Positions 1-6,782 of a stretch of DNA of 8,108 nucleotides are shown piece by piece (position 1 is the first letter of the stretch; every line of letters starts with the position of its first letter). The position numbers and the translations under genes are program-made. Source of the DNA: an uncultured Candidatus Udaeobacter sp. (lineage in GTDB: Bacteria > Verrucomicrobiota > Verrucomicrobiia > Chthoniobacterales > UBA10450); assembly GCA_955652245.1 (NCBI GenBank), contig CATPAV010000141.1:1-8108 (forward strand), given 5' to 3'. The notes under the pieces were generated by a model that was not told where the DNA came from, searched no databases, and saw only the letters and a list, made by a program, of their open reading frames with translations.

Positions 1-1
1 A

Positions 2-1237
2 TACTTCAGCGACGGCATCACTGAGGACATCATTACCGACCTGTCGAAAATCTCCGGGTTATGGGTCGCGGCGCGCAACACCGTCTTCACCTATAAAGGC
101 AAACCGGTAAAGGTGGAGCAGATCGCACGCGATCTGGGCGTGGCTTACATTCTGGAGGGAAGCGTACGAAAGGCCGGCGCACGCGTGCGCGTGACGGGCC
201 AGCTAATCAGCGCCAAGGACGGCGGACACCTTTGGGCCGATCGTTTTGATCGTGACCTGACGGATATCTTTGCCATTCAAGACGAAATCACGCGCGCGAT
301 TGTAGAACAGCTCACCGTTAAGCTGCTGCCGCAGGAGAAAAAATCGATTGAGCGGCCGCAGACAGATAACATCGAAGCCTACACTTATTATTTGCGCGGC
401 CGGGAATTCCTTCATCGGCACACCAAGAGTTATTATCAGGTCGCGCGGCGGATGTTCACCAAAGCGATCGAGCTCGATCCTCGCTACGCCCGCGCTTACG
501 CCGGCATTGCCGCCTGTGATTCCTTTCTCTTCTATCATTACTTCCAATACGAAACGGAGGAAGCGATTGAGAACATCATGGCTGCCAGCGGCAAAGCCCT
601 TGAGCTGGATGACGGGCTGGCCGAAGCGCATGCTTGCCGCGGCGTTGCTCTCACCTTTGCCAAACGTTTCGAGGAAGCGGAAACCGAGTTGGAGCGTGCC
701 ATCGCTCTCGATCCAAATTCCTTCGAAGCACATTACTTCTATGCTCGCTACTGCTTCGTTAAAGGCGAGCTCGAGCGCACTGCTGCTTTTTTCGAGCGGG
801 CCGGTGAAGTTAAGCCCGACGATTATCAGTCTTGGTGTCTGCTAATTCACGTCTATCGTTCGCTCGGTCGTACGGATAAAATCGACGCCGCGGCGCGCAA
901 AGGCATTGCGCTGGCAGAAAAGGAGCTTGCCCTGCATCCGGAAAATCCCAGACCCGCTGCGCTCGGTGCTGCCGGTCTCCTTGCTATTGGCGAAACTGAA
1001 CGTGCCAGAGAATGGCTAACGAGAGCCCTCGCTATCGACCCCGACGATCTTCTTACTCTCTACAACGCAGCGTGCGTCTACGCGCAGCTCGGCGAAGCGG
1101 AGCCTGCTTTGGATTTGCTCGAGCGCTTTATCCCACTCGCCAACGATCTGAACAGGGCGTGGATCAAGCATGATTCCGATTTCGACTCGCTTCGGCGCCA
1201 CCCGCGTTTCCAAAAAATCCTCGAACAAATCGGGTAA
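2..1237 (+). CDS. TolB-N-like (COG5616-type) / TPR protein, 5'-truncated
   Basis: The frame is open from the left edge, so the true start lies outside the window. The GTG at 113 is internal, because conserved family sequence (YFSDGITEDIITDLSKISG, then FTYKGK) is encoded upstream of it. Of the 411 visible residues, about 1-110 form the TolB-N/FlgO-like domain, including LGVAYILEGSVRKAG, GGHLWADRFDRDL and IFAIQDEI. From about residue 125 to 385 there are five or six TPR units with the usual A-x-x-x-F-x-x-A-I-x-L-D-P pattern. The end, WIKHDSDFDSLRRHPRFQKIL, is typical of this family. In known relatives this module is C-terminal to a class III adenylate cyclase, a CadC-like winged helix or a Ser/Thr kinase; which one applies here cannot be seen. 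It probably acts as a protein-interaction or sensory part of a signalling protein. It converges on the acyltransferase gene 121 bases downstream, with no convincing terminator hairpin between them. Confidence 0.9.
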   Translation, partial: YFSDGITEDIITDLSKISGLWVAARNTVFTYKGKPVKVEQIARDLGVAYILEGSVRKAGARVRVTGQLISAKDGGHLWADRFDRDLTDIFAIQDEITRAIVEQLTVKLLPQEKKSIERPQTDNIEAYTYYLRGREFLHRHTKSYYQVARRMFTKAIELDPRYARAYAGIAACDSFLFYHYFQYETEEAIENIMAASGKALELDDGLAEAHACRGVALTFAKRFEEAETELERAIALDPNSFEAHYFYARYCFVKGELERTAAFFERAGEVKPDDYQSWCLLIHVYRSLGRTDKIDAAARKGIALAEKELALHPENPRPAALGAAGLLAIGETERAREWLTRALAIDPDDLLTLYNAACVYAQLGEAEPALDLLERFIPLANDLNRAWIKHDSDFDSLRRHPRFQKILEQIG

Positions 1238-1358
1238 AAGGTCGGGGGCCGAAGGCACGATTCGCAAAGGCGATTCGGTCGAGTTGTTAATCGTTGTGTT
1301 CGAAGCAGGATCGGCAGCGTTCGGCGACGCCGCAAGTGGGCGAGCTCCGACCCCCAAA

Positions 1359-2618
1359 TCATGAAGAAAACACCCGTTTTCGCCATTCGTAGACGCCGTC
1401 GTCCTGGTTGAGCGGCATCGGGCTTGGAAGGCGGGATTCGTCTTCACTCGGCACAGGGCCGAGGGCGGCGCGGGTCTTCTTACTGCGAAAGCGGTTCACT
1501 GGTTGTTCGAGTAGTTGCCACGACACAGCCGCGACGACCAGCGTGGCCGTGCCGAATACGATCAACCGCGCAGATGGGATCGCCAGGATCCATTGCATCG
1601 GCCGGGGCAACCAACGCTCAAAGACCATCGCCACCAGTATATGATATATATAGAGGCCGTAGCTGATCCGGCCCGCAAACACCAGCCCGGGAAGAGTCAG
1701 GAACCGGGCAATGTAGCCGTCAAATCCGGTCGCCGTGCGCGCCACCAAAGCTACAAAAGCGGCGGCTTCGAGCGGCTCGACCATTACCGACCTTAACCGC
1801 ATCCCGTCGCCGACCCGCCAGATCGCGGCCAGCGCGAGCATTGAGAAACAAATTGCCGCGATCAACCAACCGGCGCGGCTGGGCCGTAGTCGACCGCCAC
1901 ACCAACCGAGGGCTGCACCGGCCGCGAGAGAGTTGAGGCTGCCGAAAGGCAAAACCCAGCGGGCGATCATTGGCACGGAAAAAATCACGCAACCCATTCG
2001 AAACGCGACTCCAGCCAGCGCAACGGAAACGATTATCTGCAGCATCCATCGACGTGGAAGCAGCAGAATGAACAGCGGCCAAAGGAGATAGAATTGCTCC
2101 TGCACGCAAATGGACCAAAGATGCGAAGAGGCGAGCGGCCATTCGTTTTTCAAGGCAATGAGCCAATTGACCGTGCCCGTAAATACCCAGGCCCAGTTCT
2201 GGCGGATCGTGCCTAGACCAAGGATTAGCGCGATGATGACAAAAACCCCGTACGCCGGGGAGATTCGCAAGAAGCGTCGCCAATAAAATGCGCGCATAAC
2301 CTTACCGGCTGATAAACCGTCGGACTCCATTCGGCCCCGAGCACGTCGCAATGAGGCCGTGATGAAATAACCGCTCAAAACGAGAAAAAGCCGCACCCCG
2401 GTGGCGCCAAGATGGATCCAATCCGGCAACGGAAAATTGGGAACGTCTGCGCCGAAATGATCGACCATGACCGTCAGCACGGCCAGAGCGCGCAATCCTT
2501 CAAATTGCGGCTGATAACGCTCCGCCGAATGCTCGATTGGTGAGGTCTGCTCCGACACGACCGCGCTTGCTGCACCTGCCCACCAATACGAGCAGCGAGC
2601 AACCCTGAGCAACGACAT
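1359..2618 (-). CDS. Acyltransferase 3 family (OafA/YrhL-like) membrane protein
   Basis: A 419-residue polytopic inner-membrane protein of the acyltransferase 3 family, which moves acyl groups (often acetyl) onto sugars of surface polysaccharide, LPS or peptidoglycan, or onto small molecules. Family motifs appear in order: FEGLRALAVLTVMVDHFGA at 39-57 with Arg43 and His54, GATGVRLFLVLSGYFIT at 71-87, YWRRFLRISPAY at 112-123, SSHLWSICVQEQFYLLWP at 164-181 with Glu174, ISYGLYIYHILV at 318-329, and the terminal LLEQPVNRF. About ten hydrophobic segments are visible and the length is normal for a family member without an added SGNH domain. The ATG at 2618 gives about 35 residues before the first motif and has no clear Shine-Dalgarno sequence. 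A GTG about 20 codons in is an alternative start. The substrate cannot be inferred, since no glycosyltransferases or polysaccharide genes are adjacent. It is divergent from tag. Confidence 0.92.
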   Translation of the reverse strand: MSLLRVARCSYWWAGAASAVVSEQTSPIEHSAERYQPQFEGLRALAVLTVMVDHFGADVPNFPLPDWIHLGATGVRLFLVLSGYFITASLRRARGRMESDGLSAGKVMRAFYWRRFLRISPAYGVFVIIALILGLGTIRQNWAWVFTGTVNWLIALKNEWPLASSHLWSICVQEQFYLLWPLFILLLPRRWMLQIIVSVALAGVAFRMGCVIFSVPMIARWVLPFGSLNSLAAGAALGWCGGRLRPSRAGWLIAAICFSMLALAAIWRVGDGMRLRSVMVEPLEAAAFVALVARTATGFDGYIARFLTLPGLVFAGRISYGLYIYHILVAMVFERWLPRPMQWILAIPSARLIVFGTATLVVAAVSWQLLEQPVNRFRSKKTRAALGPVPSEDESRLPSPMPLNQDDGVYEWRKRVFSS

Positions 2619-2668
2619 CCCAAATGGTGTAGACAGATTGCGGCGCGATTAGTTACAAACTTTTTTTA

Positions 2669-2700
2669 ATTAACGTTCGACATTGGACGTTCGACGTTCG
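2669..2700. repeat. Heptad repeat block, TTGGACG family, copy 1
   Basis: Four full 7-base units and part of a fifth, in order ATTAACG, TTCGACA (2676), TTGGACG (2683), TTCGACG (2690), then TTCG. It lies in the divergent acyltransferase/tag intergenic region, just after a T-run at 2661-2667. The TTCGACA-TTGGACG pair that opens the repeat proper also opens the copies at 2748 and, with one base changed, at 3407. Confidence 0.8.
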
Positions 2701-2747
2701 CTTGAATTCCACTTCTCAACGCCTTTGGCTCGTCACTCTTTTCTTAC

Positions 2748-2782
2748 TTCGACATTGGACGTTCGGCGTTGGACGTTGAACG
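2748..2782. repeat. Heptad repeat block, TTGGACG family, copy 2
   Basis: Five 7-base units: TTCGACA (2748), TTGGACG (2755), TTCGGCG (2762), TTGGACG (2769) and TTGAACG (2776). After both copy 1 and copy 2 comes a similar stretch (CTTGAATTCC...ACTTCTCAAC at 2701-2720, CTTGGATTCA...ACTTCTCAAC at 2787-2810), so 2676-2747 and 2748-2828 look like an imperfect tandem duplication. Its end adds period-8 units TTCTCAAC (2803) and TCCTCAAC (2811), leading almost to the tag start codon. Confidence 0.8.
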
Positions 2783-2828
2783 TTTCCTTGGATTCAACCA
2801 ACTTCTCAACTCCTCAACCTTCTTCGCA

Positions 2829-3431
2829 ATGCCGCGTTGTCCCTGGGCCACTACTGAACCAAACATCACCTATCACGATCAGGAATGGGGCGTGCCCGTT
2901 CATGACGATCGAAAGTTGTTTGAGTTTCTGATCCTCGAGGGCGCACAAGCCGGACTGAGCTGGACGACGATTCTCAAGAAACGGGAGAACTATCGCAAGG
3001 CGTTGGATGGTTTTCGCGCGGAAAAGATTGCGCGCTACGGCGCTCGCGATGTGAAACGACTTCTCAATGACGCCGGAATCGTGCGGAACCGGTTGAAGAT
3101 TGCGGCGACGATCCAGAATGCGAAAGTGTTTCTCGCGGTCCGGAAAGAGTTCGGCAGTTTCGACGCTTACCTCTGGAGTTTTGTCGGCGGCAAGCCGAAG
3201 CAGAACCGTTGGCGACGAATGGCCCAGGTGCCGGCGCGGACAACGGAATCCGACGCCATGAGCCGTGATTTGGTTAAGCGCGGATTCAAATTCGTCGGTT
3301 CAACCATCTGCTACGCGTTGATGCAAGCGACCGGCATGGTCAACGACCACCTCGTATCATGCCCGCGACATCGCGAACTCCGCGCCGGAGGCGCTCCTTT
3401 TCTGAGTTCGAGATTGGACGTTGAGCGTTGA
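2829..3431 (+). CDS. tag: DNA-3-methyladenine glycosylase I
   Basis: Base-excision repair enzyme that removes 3-methyladenine from alkylated DNA. The 200 residues align throughout with E. coli Tag: MPRCPW, YHDQEWGVP (15-23), LFEFLILEGAQAGLSW (30-45), LKKRENYRKA (49-58), DAGIVRNRLKI (81-91), RGFKFVGSTICYALMQATG (151-169) and NDHLVSC (172-178). The four zinc ligands are present (Cys4, His16, His174, Cys178), as are the equivalents of Tyr16, Glu38 and Trp46 of E. coli Tag (Tyr15, Glu37, Trp45). I chose the ATG at 2829 because the family starts exactly there; upstream in-frame codons only translate the intergenic repeat. No Shine-Dalgarno sequence is visible; the leader is pyrimidine-rich. The last residues (about LSSRLDVER) and the TGA come from a TTGGACG heptad block, so the C-terminal tail is repeat-encoded. 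DUF1697 follows 45 bases later and is probably cotranscribed. Confidence 0.96.
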   Translation: MPRCPWATTEPNITYHDQEWGVPVHDDRKLFEFLILEGAQAGLSWTTILKKRENYRKALDGFRAEKIARYGARDVKRLLNDAGIVRNRLKIAATIQNAKVFLAVRKEFGSFDAYLWSFVGGKPKQNRWRRMAQVPARTTESDAMSRDLVKRGFKFVGSTICYALMQATGMVNDHLVSCPRHRELRAGGAPFLSSRLDVER

Positions 3432-3471
3432 GCGTTTTCCGCAAGACTCTCTACTTTAGCCTTTCTACTTT
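3407..3471. repeat. Heptad repeat blocks spanning the tag stop codon (TTGGACG copy 3 and CTACTTT units)
   Basis: Units TTCGAGA (3407), TTGGACG (3414), TTGAGCG (3421) and TTGAGCG (3428) overlap the last codons and the TGA of tag. A second heptad group follows: CTACTTT (3451), AGCCTTT (3458) and CTACTTT (3465), which runs to six bases before the DUF1697 start codon. The same arrangement, a TTGGACG block then a pyrimidine-rich block then ATGCC, precedes tag. Confidence 0.75.
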
Positions 3472-3476
3472 TTTCA

Positions 3477-4013
3477 ATGCCTTCGGTCGTTTTTCTTCGT
3501 GCGGCGAACGTCGGTGGGACGAATCGATGCCAACCAGCGCTGATCGCGAAAGAGTTGGCCAAGTTTGGTGTCGTTAACATTGGCGCGGTCGGCACGTTTG
3601 TGGTGCGCGAAGATGTAAGCGAATCCGCTCTTCGCGCTGCGATTTCCAAAAAGCTGCCGTTTAAATGCGAAATAATGATCTGTCCCGCGCGCGACATCAG
3701 CAAACTTACATCGAAGGATCCGTTCGCACGACAAGCGTCGGGCCCGGACATAACCCGGTTCGTGAGCGTGTTGCACAAGCGACCTCGCGCCCTCCCGGCT
3801 CTTCCTCTCGGTCTCCCCTCGGACGACGAATGGCTGCTAAAGATCATTGCGATCCAAGACCGATTCGTCCTGGGTTTGTATCGTCGGCAGATGAAAGCGA
3901 TCAGCTACCTCGGCAAGATCGAGAAACTCCTGGGTGTGCCGGTCACCACCCGCAATTGGAACACGATCGAAAAAGTCGTCAAAATTATTAGACAGGATTC
4001 AAAAGGATTATAA
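3477..4013 (+). CDS. DUF1697 family protein
   Basis: A 178-residue cytoplasmic protein of the DUF1697 family, whose biochemical role is not established. The start MPSVVFLRAANVGGTNR matches the family's N-terminal LLRGINVGG-K/T-NR signature. The C-terminal part, KAISYLGKIEKLLG (residues 139-152) then VPVTTRNWNTIEKVVKI, is the family's strongest signature. The region usually reading Y-x-Q-S-G-N-V-V-F is replaced by IGAVGTFVVRED, so this is a divergent subgroup. Length is normal. The ATG at 3477 is the only sensible start; it lacks a Shine-Dalgarno sequence and is preceded by pyrimidine-rich heptads, as in tag. It lies 45 bases after tag on the same strand. A link to DNA repair through this neighbour is only a suggestion. 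Confidence 0.9.
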   Translation: MPSVVFLRAANVGGTNRCQPALIAKELAKFGVVNIGAVGTFVVREDVSESALRAAISKKLPFKCEIMICPARDISKLTSKDPFARQASGPDITRFVSVLHKRPRALPALPLGLPSDDEWLLKIIAIQDRFVLGLYRRQMKAISYLGKIEKLLGVPVTTRNWNTIEKVVKIIRQDSKGL

Positions 4014-4076
4014 CAGAAGACAACCAAGCAAACGGAGTCTCAAAGCCGATCTTTGTTATCTTTGCTTCCTTCTGTT
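4012..4076 (+). terminator. Nested inverted repeat after DUF1697 (possible terminator)
   Basis: Three nested perfect stems start inside the DUF1697 stop codon: AACAGAAG (4012-4019) with CTTCTGTT (4069-4076), AAGCAAA (4026-4032) with TTTGCTT (4061-4067), and CAAAG (4041-4045) with CTTTG (4051-4055) around the loop CCGAT. It sits between two convergent genes, where a bidirectional terminator would be expected. The stems are AT-rich, are interrupted by unequal bulges and lack a T-run, so it is not a canonical intrinsic terminator. Confidence 0.4.
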
Positions 4077-4078
4077 CG

Positions 4079-4099
4079 ATAACGATTAACAAATAACCG
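4079..4099. repeat. TTAAC-type heptad repeat, copy 1
   Basis: Three 7-base units ATAACGA, TTAACAA and ATAACCG, between the inverted repeat and the long CTCCT array. A closely similar block lies at 7352-7379 near another CTCCT block, so the two families tend to occur together here. Confidence 0.6.
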
Positions 4100-4114
4100 C
4101 GATCCGTTCTTCAT

Positions 4115-4219
4115 GCTCCTAGCTCCTAGCTCCTAGCTCCTAACTCCTAACTCCTAACTCCTAAGTCCTAAGTCCTAACTCCCAGCTCCCCCCTCCTTGC
4201 TCCTCGCTCCTCACTCTTT
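4115..4219. repeat. Long heptad tandem array, GCTCCTA family
   Basis: Fifteen successive 7-base units without an indel: GCTCCTA four times (4115-4142), ACTCCTA three times (4143-4163), AGTCCTA twice (4164-4177), then decaying ACTCCCA, GCTCCCC, CCTCCTT, GCTCCTC, GCTCCTC and ACTCTTT. On the minus strand the unit reads TAGGAGC. The array lies between the convergent DUF1697 and alcohol dehydrogenase genes and runs over the dehydrogenase stop codon (TGA, complement of 4211-4213). Related units recur at 6859-6886 and 7315-7335. Confidence 0.9.
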
Positions 4220-5278
4220 GAGCGAAGCCATGTCGATCGAGAAGCGGTACTTCACGTCGGACTTGAGCAATCTTTGGTAGGCTTCGTTGACCTTCTGGAT
4301 CGGAATCACTTCGACATCGGCGGTGATGTTATGCTTGCCGCAAAAATCGAGCATCTCTTGAGTTTCGGGAATGCCGCCGATCATCGACCCGGAGAAACTG
4401 TGGCGACCCATGATGAGGCCGAATGCGGAGACCGCCAGAGGCTTCGCGGGAGCGCCGACGAGCGTGAGATTGCCGTCGACGCCGAGTAAATTAATATACA
4501 TGTTGATATCGTGATCGGCGGAGACGGCGTCGAGGATGAAATCGAAACTGCCGGCGTGCTTTTTCATCTCGTCGGCGTTGCGCGAGACAACGACCTCGTC
4601 GGCGCCGAGGCGGAGCGCGTCTTCTTTCTTGCCGGGTGAAGTGGTGAAAACGACGACGTGCGCTCCGAGCGCATGACCAAATTTCACGGCCATGTGGCCG
4701 AGCCCGCCGAGACCGACCACGCCAACTTTCTTGCCCTTGGTGACGCCCCAATGATGCATCGGCGAGTAGGTCGTGATCCCGGCGCAGAGCAGCGGCGCGG
4801 CTCCAGCGAGATTGAGGTTGGAGGGGACGCGCAGGACGAAGTGTTCATCGACGACGATGCTCTCGGAGTAGCCGCCGTAGGTCACGCCTCCGAGGTGCTT
4901 GTCCGGGGAGTTGAAGGTGAGGATCATGTTCGGGCAGAATTGCTCGAGGCCAGCCTTGCACTGTGGGCAGGTGCCGTCCGAATCGACCATGCAGCCGACC
5001 GCGGCGAGATCGCCGGGCTTGTACTTAGTAACTGCCGAGCGGACCTTGGTCACACGGCCGACGATCTCGTGACCGGGAACAATCGGGTAAGTCGTGGCCA
5101 TGAACTCGCTCCACTCGTTGCGAACCGAATGCAGATCGGAGTGGCAGATGCCGCAGAACAAGATTTCGATTTGCACGTCGCGGTCAGTTGGATCACGACG
5201 GTTGATCTTAGTTGAGGCCAGCTGTGATGTCGCACTGGCAGCGGAGTAAGCTTTCGCGTTGTAGGTAGCTGGATGCAT
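4211..5278 (-). CDS. Zinc-dependent alcohol dehydrogenase, cinnamyl-alcohol-dehydrogenase type (YahK-like)
   Basis: A 355-residue medium-chain dehydrogenase that probably reduces aldehydes to alcohols, most likely with NADPH as in CAD-type relatives. Catalytic zinc ligands are Cys45 (FCGICHSDLH, 41-50), His70 with Glu71 (PGHEIVGRV) and Cys165 (LLCAGITTY). The Rossmann motif VGVVGLGGLGHMAVKF is at 185-200; Ser and Lys residues after the second strand (TTSPGKK, 212-218) fit NADP use. In the structural-zinc loop, CMVDSDGTCPQCKAGLEQFC (96-115), the usual first ligand Cys is Asp101, followed by Cys104, Cys107 and Cys115. This is confirmed by the GAT-TCG-GAC codons. The start at 5278 is supported by an AAGGGAG Shine-Dalgarno sequence. 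The stop lies in the GCTCCTA array. It is the last of four minus-strand genes, 175 bases after the hydrolase-cyclase, with a period-8 array between them. Confidence 0.95.
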   Translation of the reverse strand: MHPATYNAKAYSAASATSQLASTKINRRDPTDRDVQIEILFCGICHSDLHSVRNEWSEFMATTYPIVPGHEIVGRVTKVRSAVTKYKPGDLAAVGCMVDSDGTCPQCKAGLEQFCPNMILTFNSPDKHLGGVTYGGYSESIVVDEHFVLRVPSNLNLAGAAPLLCAGITTYSPMHHWGVTKGKKVGVVGLGGLGHMAVKFGHALGAHVVVFTTSPGKKEDALRLGADEVVVSRNADEMKKHAGSFDFILDAVSADHDINMYINLLGVDGNLTLVGAPAKPLAVSAFGLIMGRHSFSGSMIGGIPETQEMLDFCGKHNITADVEVIPIQKVNEAYQRLLKSDVKYRFSIDMASLKE

Positions 5279-5288
5279 ATAATTTGAT

Positions 5289-5295
5289 CTCCCTT
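5289..5295 (-). promoter_or_regulatory. Ribosome binding site of the alcohol dehydrogenase
   Basis: AAGGGAG on the minus strand, ten bases before the ATG at 5278. It fixes the start, and it is one of few clear Shine-Dalgarno sequences in the window. Confidence 0.65.
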
Positions 5296-5310
5296 CAGCG
5301 TTTCAACTAT

Positions 5311-5392
5311 CGACTCAACATCTCAACATCTCAACGTCTCAACACCTCAACTTCTTAACAGTGCCAGTGCGGCTCGCCCTCAACATCTCAAC
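5311..5392. repeat. Period-8 tandem array, CATCTCAA family
   Basis: Six contiguous 8-base units: CGACTCAA (5311), CATCTCAA (5319), CATCTCAA (5327), CGTCTCAA (5335), CACCTCAA (5343) and CTTCTTAA (5351). Two further units, CCCTCAAC and ATCTCAAC, are at 5377-5392. On the minus strand the unit reads TTGAGATG. It lies between the hydrolase-cyclase stop and the dehydrogenase start, ending 32 bases before that ATG. Similar TTCTCAAC/TCCTCAAC units precede tag. Confidence 0.85.
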
Positions 5393-5453
5393 CTTTCTTC
5401 AAGGTTTCGGCTCTCAGCTCTCAACATCAACCGTCAGCTTCTGGGCTTCATCC

Positions 5454-6782
5454 TCATTGTGCTGAGAACAATCTCCACTCGCCGGGAAGCCCTTTGAGCT
5501 GGTGGACGCCGTGATCTTGAAAATTAATTCCGGAACCTGACACGAGATCTTTAACGGTCCCGGAGACAAGCACACCTCCTGGGTCGGCTTTCGCCATGAT
5601 GCGCGCGCCGGTGTGGACTGCGATGCCGCCGACATTATCGCCCATAAATTCGCATTCGCCGGTGTGCACTCCCGCGCGTACTTCAATACCGAGTTGCCTG
5701 ACAGCGAGCGCGATTGCGAGCGCGCAGCGCACCGCTCGCGCAGGGCCGTCGAACGTCGCGAGAAAACCGTCGCCCGTAGTGTTCGTTTCCTTCCCGCGAA
5801 AGCGCGCTAATTCTTTTCGCACAATCGCGTAGTACGAGTTCAACACGTTACCCCACGCCGTATCGCCAAGCGCCGCCGCGCGCTCGGTCGAAGAGGCGAT
5901 GTCGAGAAAAAGCACCGTTGCCAGGACGCGATCGACGGAATCAATCGGTCGTTCGCCGGTAATGAATTCCTGAATATCGGAGAGCACGGTCTCCATGTCG
6001 TCGAGCATGATGGAGTGACTGGCGCCCGGGTATTCGATAAATTTCGCACCCGGAATCCGCGATGCCATATCGCGCGCAGCTTCCACGTGCGCGCACGGAT
6101 CACCGGTCCGATTCATCACCAAAGTCGGGGCTCGGATGGACGGAAGAATTGGCCGCGTATCGATTTGCCCGTTCATCTGCTCGTAAGCGTAAACAGCCGA
6201 AGGGCTCGCCGCCGCGCGCATGTAGCGAGCGAGAGCCTCGATCGCGGCAGGCGCGGCGGCGCGACCCATACCAGCACCGGGCCCGGTGATATAATCAAAC
6301 GAAGGCCAACCGTCTTCAATCATCGCGAGCATCTCATTATGCTGCTCTCTGGTTTGTGCCCAGGGGTGATCCTCGCACGCGATCCAGCGCGCTTGCGCGC
6401 CCCACACGAGAAGAGAATTCACTCGTTGCGGGTAAGTAGCGGCGAAAAGACACGCCATCGAGCCGCCCTCGGAGACGCCGAAAATGTTAGCGCTCTCGAT
6501 ACCGACGTCATCCATTACCGCGCGAATGTCGTCCGTGCGCTCCTCCAGCGTCGCCATTTTCACCGGCCGATCAGAAAGGCCAGTTCCACGTTTATCGAAG
6601 CGGATAAGGCGGCAGAATTGACTGAACCGCTCGAAAAAAAGGGCCCGCTGCGGCATTTCCCAATCCAGATCGAGGTGGGACATCGTACCAGGCGCCCACA
6701 CCACGTCGAACGGTCCGGAGCCAGTAATTTGATAAGCGATGCGCACATCATCGCTGCGCGCGTACTTTGTTTTCGGCAGCAC
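5454..6782 (-). CDS. Alpha/beta-hydrolase fused to class III adenylate/guanylate cyclase (Rv1900c-like)
   Basis: A 442-residue two-domain protein. Residues 1-275 form an alpha/beta-hydrolase: RFDKRGTGLSD (61-71), nucleophile motif GVSEGG with Ser104, and likely triad partners Asp228 (TGDPC) and His256 (ASHS). Residues 285-442 form a class III cyclase homology domain making cAMP (or cGMP) from ATP (or GTP). Metal-binding Asp294 is in VLFLDIASSTE and Asp338 in TTGDGFLATFDGPARA; Arg394 is the transition-state arginine. The substrate-specifying Lys position holds Asn334 and the catalytic Asn position holds His390. These are the same substitutions reported for Mycobacterium tuberculosis Rv1900c (N342, H402), which has this architecture and is active. 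The start is a GTG at 6782 with no clear ribosome site. The frame is open upstream to a TAG in the repeat at about 6870, so a longer N-terminus from a rare codon cannot be excluded. The hydrolase substrate is unknown. Confidence 0.93.
   Translation of the reverse strand: MLPKTKYARSDDVRIAYQITGSGPFDVVWAPGTMSHLDLDWEMPQRALFFERFSQFCRLIRFDKRGTGLSDRPVKMATLEERTDDIRAVMDDVGIESANIFGVSEGGSMACLFAATYPQRVNSLLVWGAQARWIACEDHPWAQTREQHNEMLAMIEDGWPSFDYITGPGAGMGRAAAPAAIEALARYMRAAASPSAVYAYEQMNGQIDTRPILPSIRAPTLVMNRTGDPCAHVEAARDMASRIPGAKFIEYPGASHSIMLDDMETVLSDIQEFITGERPIDSVDRVLATVLFLDIASSTERAAALGDTAWGNVLNSYYAIVRKELARFRGKETNTTGDGFLATFDGPARAVRCALAIALAVRQLGIEVRAGVHTGECEFMGDNVGGIAVHTGARIMAKADPGGVLVSGTVKDLVSGSGINFQDHGVHQLKGLPGEWRLFSAQ

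Noticed and set aside
113..115. GTG as the start of the TPR protein
   Set aside because: Conserved TolB-N-like sequence continues in frame upstream to the window edge.
1238..1358. Terminator between the TPR and acyltransferase genes
   Set aside because: GGTCGGGGG near 1241 and CCGACCCCC near 1347 look complementary but do not form a proper inverted repeat beyond about six bases over a 100-base loop.
2769..2828. Extended N-terminus for Tag (20 more residues)
   Set aside because: The extra residues are repeat and leader translation; the Tag family starts at MxRCxW, encoded at 2829.
2683..2931. Plus-strand 82-codon frame beginning MDVRRSLEFHFS
   Set aside because: Its first half is translated TTGGACG heptads and its second half is tag in the wrong frame. 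This is a known kind of spurious repeat-derived protein.
4115..4219. CRISPR array
   Set aside because: Units are 7 bases in direct contact with no spacers, and no cas genes are present.
5390..5406. Hairpin AACCTT-TCTTC-AAGGTT as terminator of the hydrolase-cyclase
   Set aside because: A six-base stem without a T-run on the minus strand, in repeat-rich sequence; it is as likely a by-product of the repeats.
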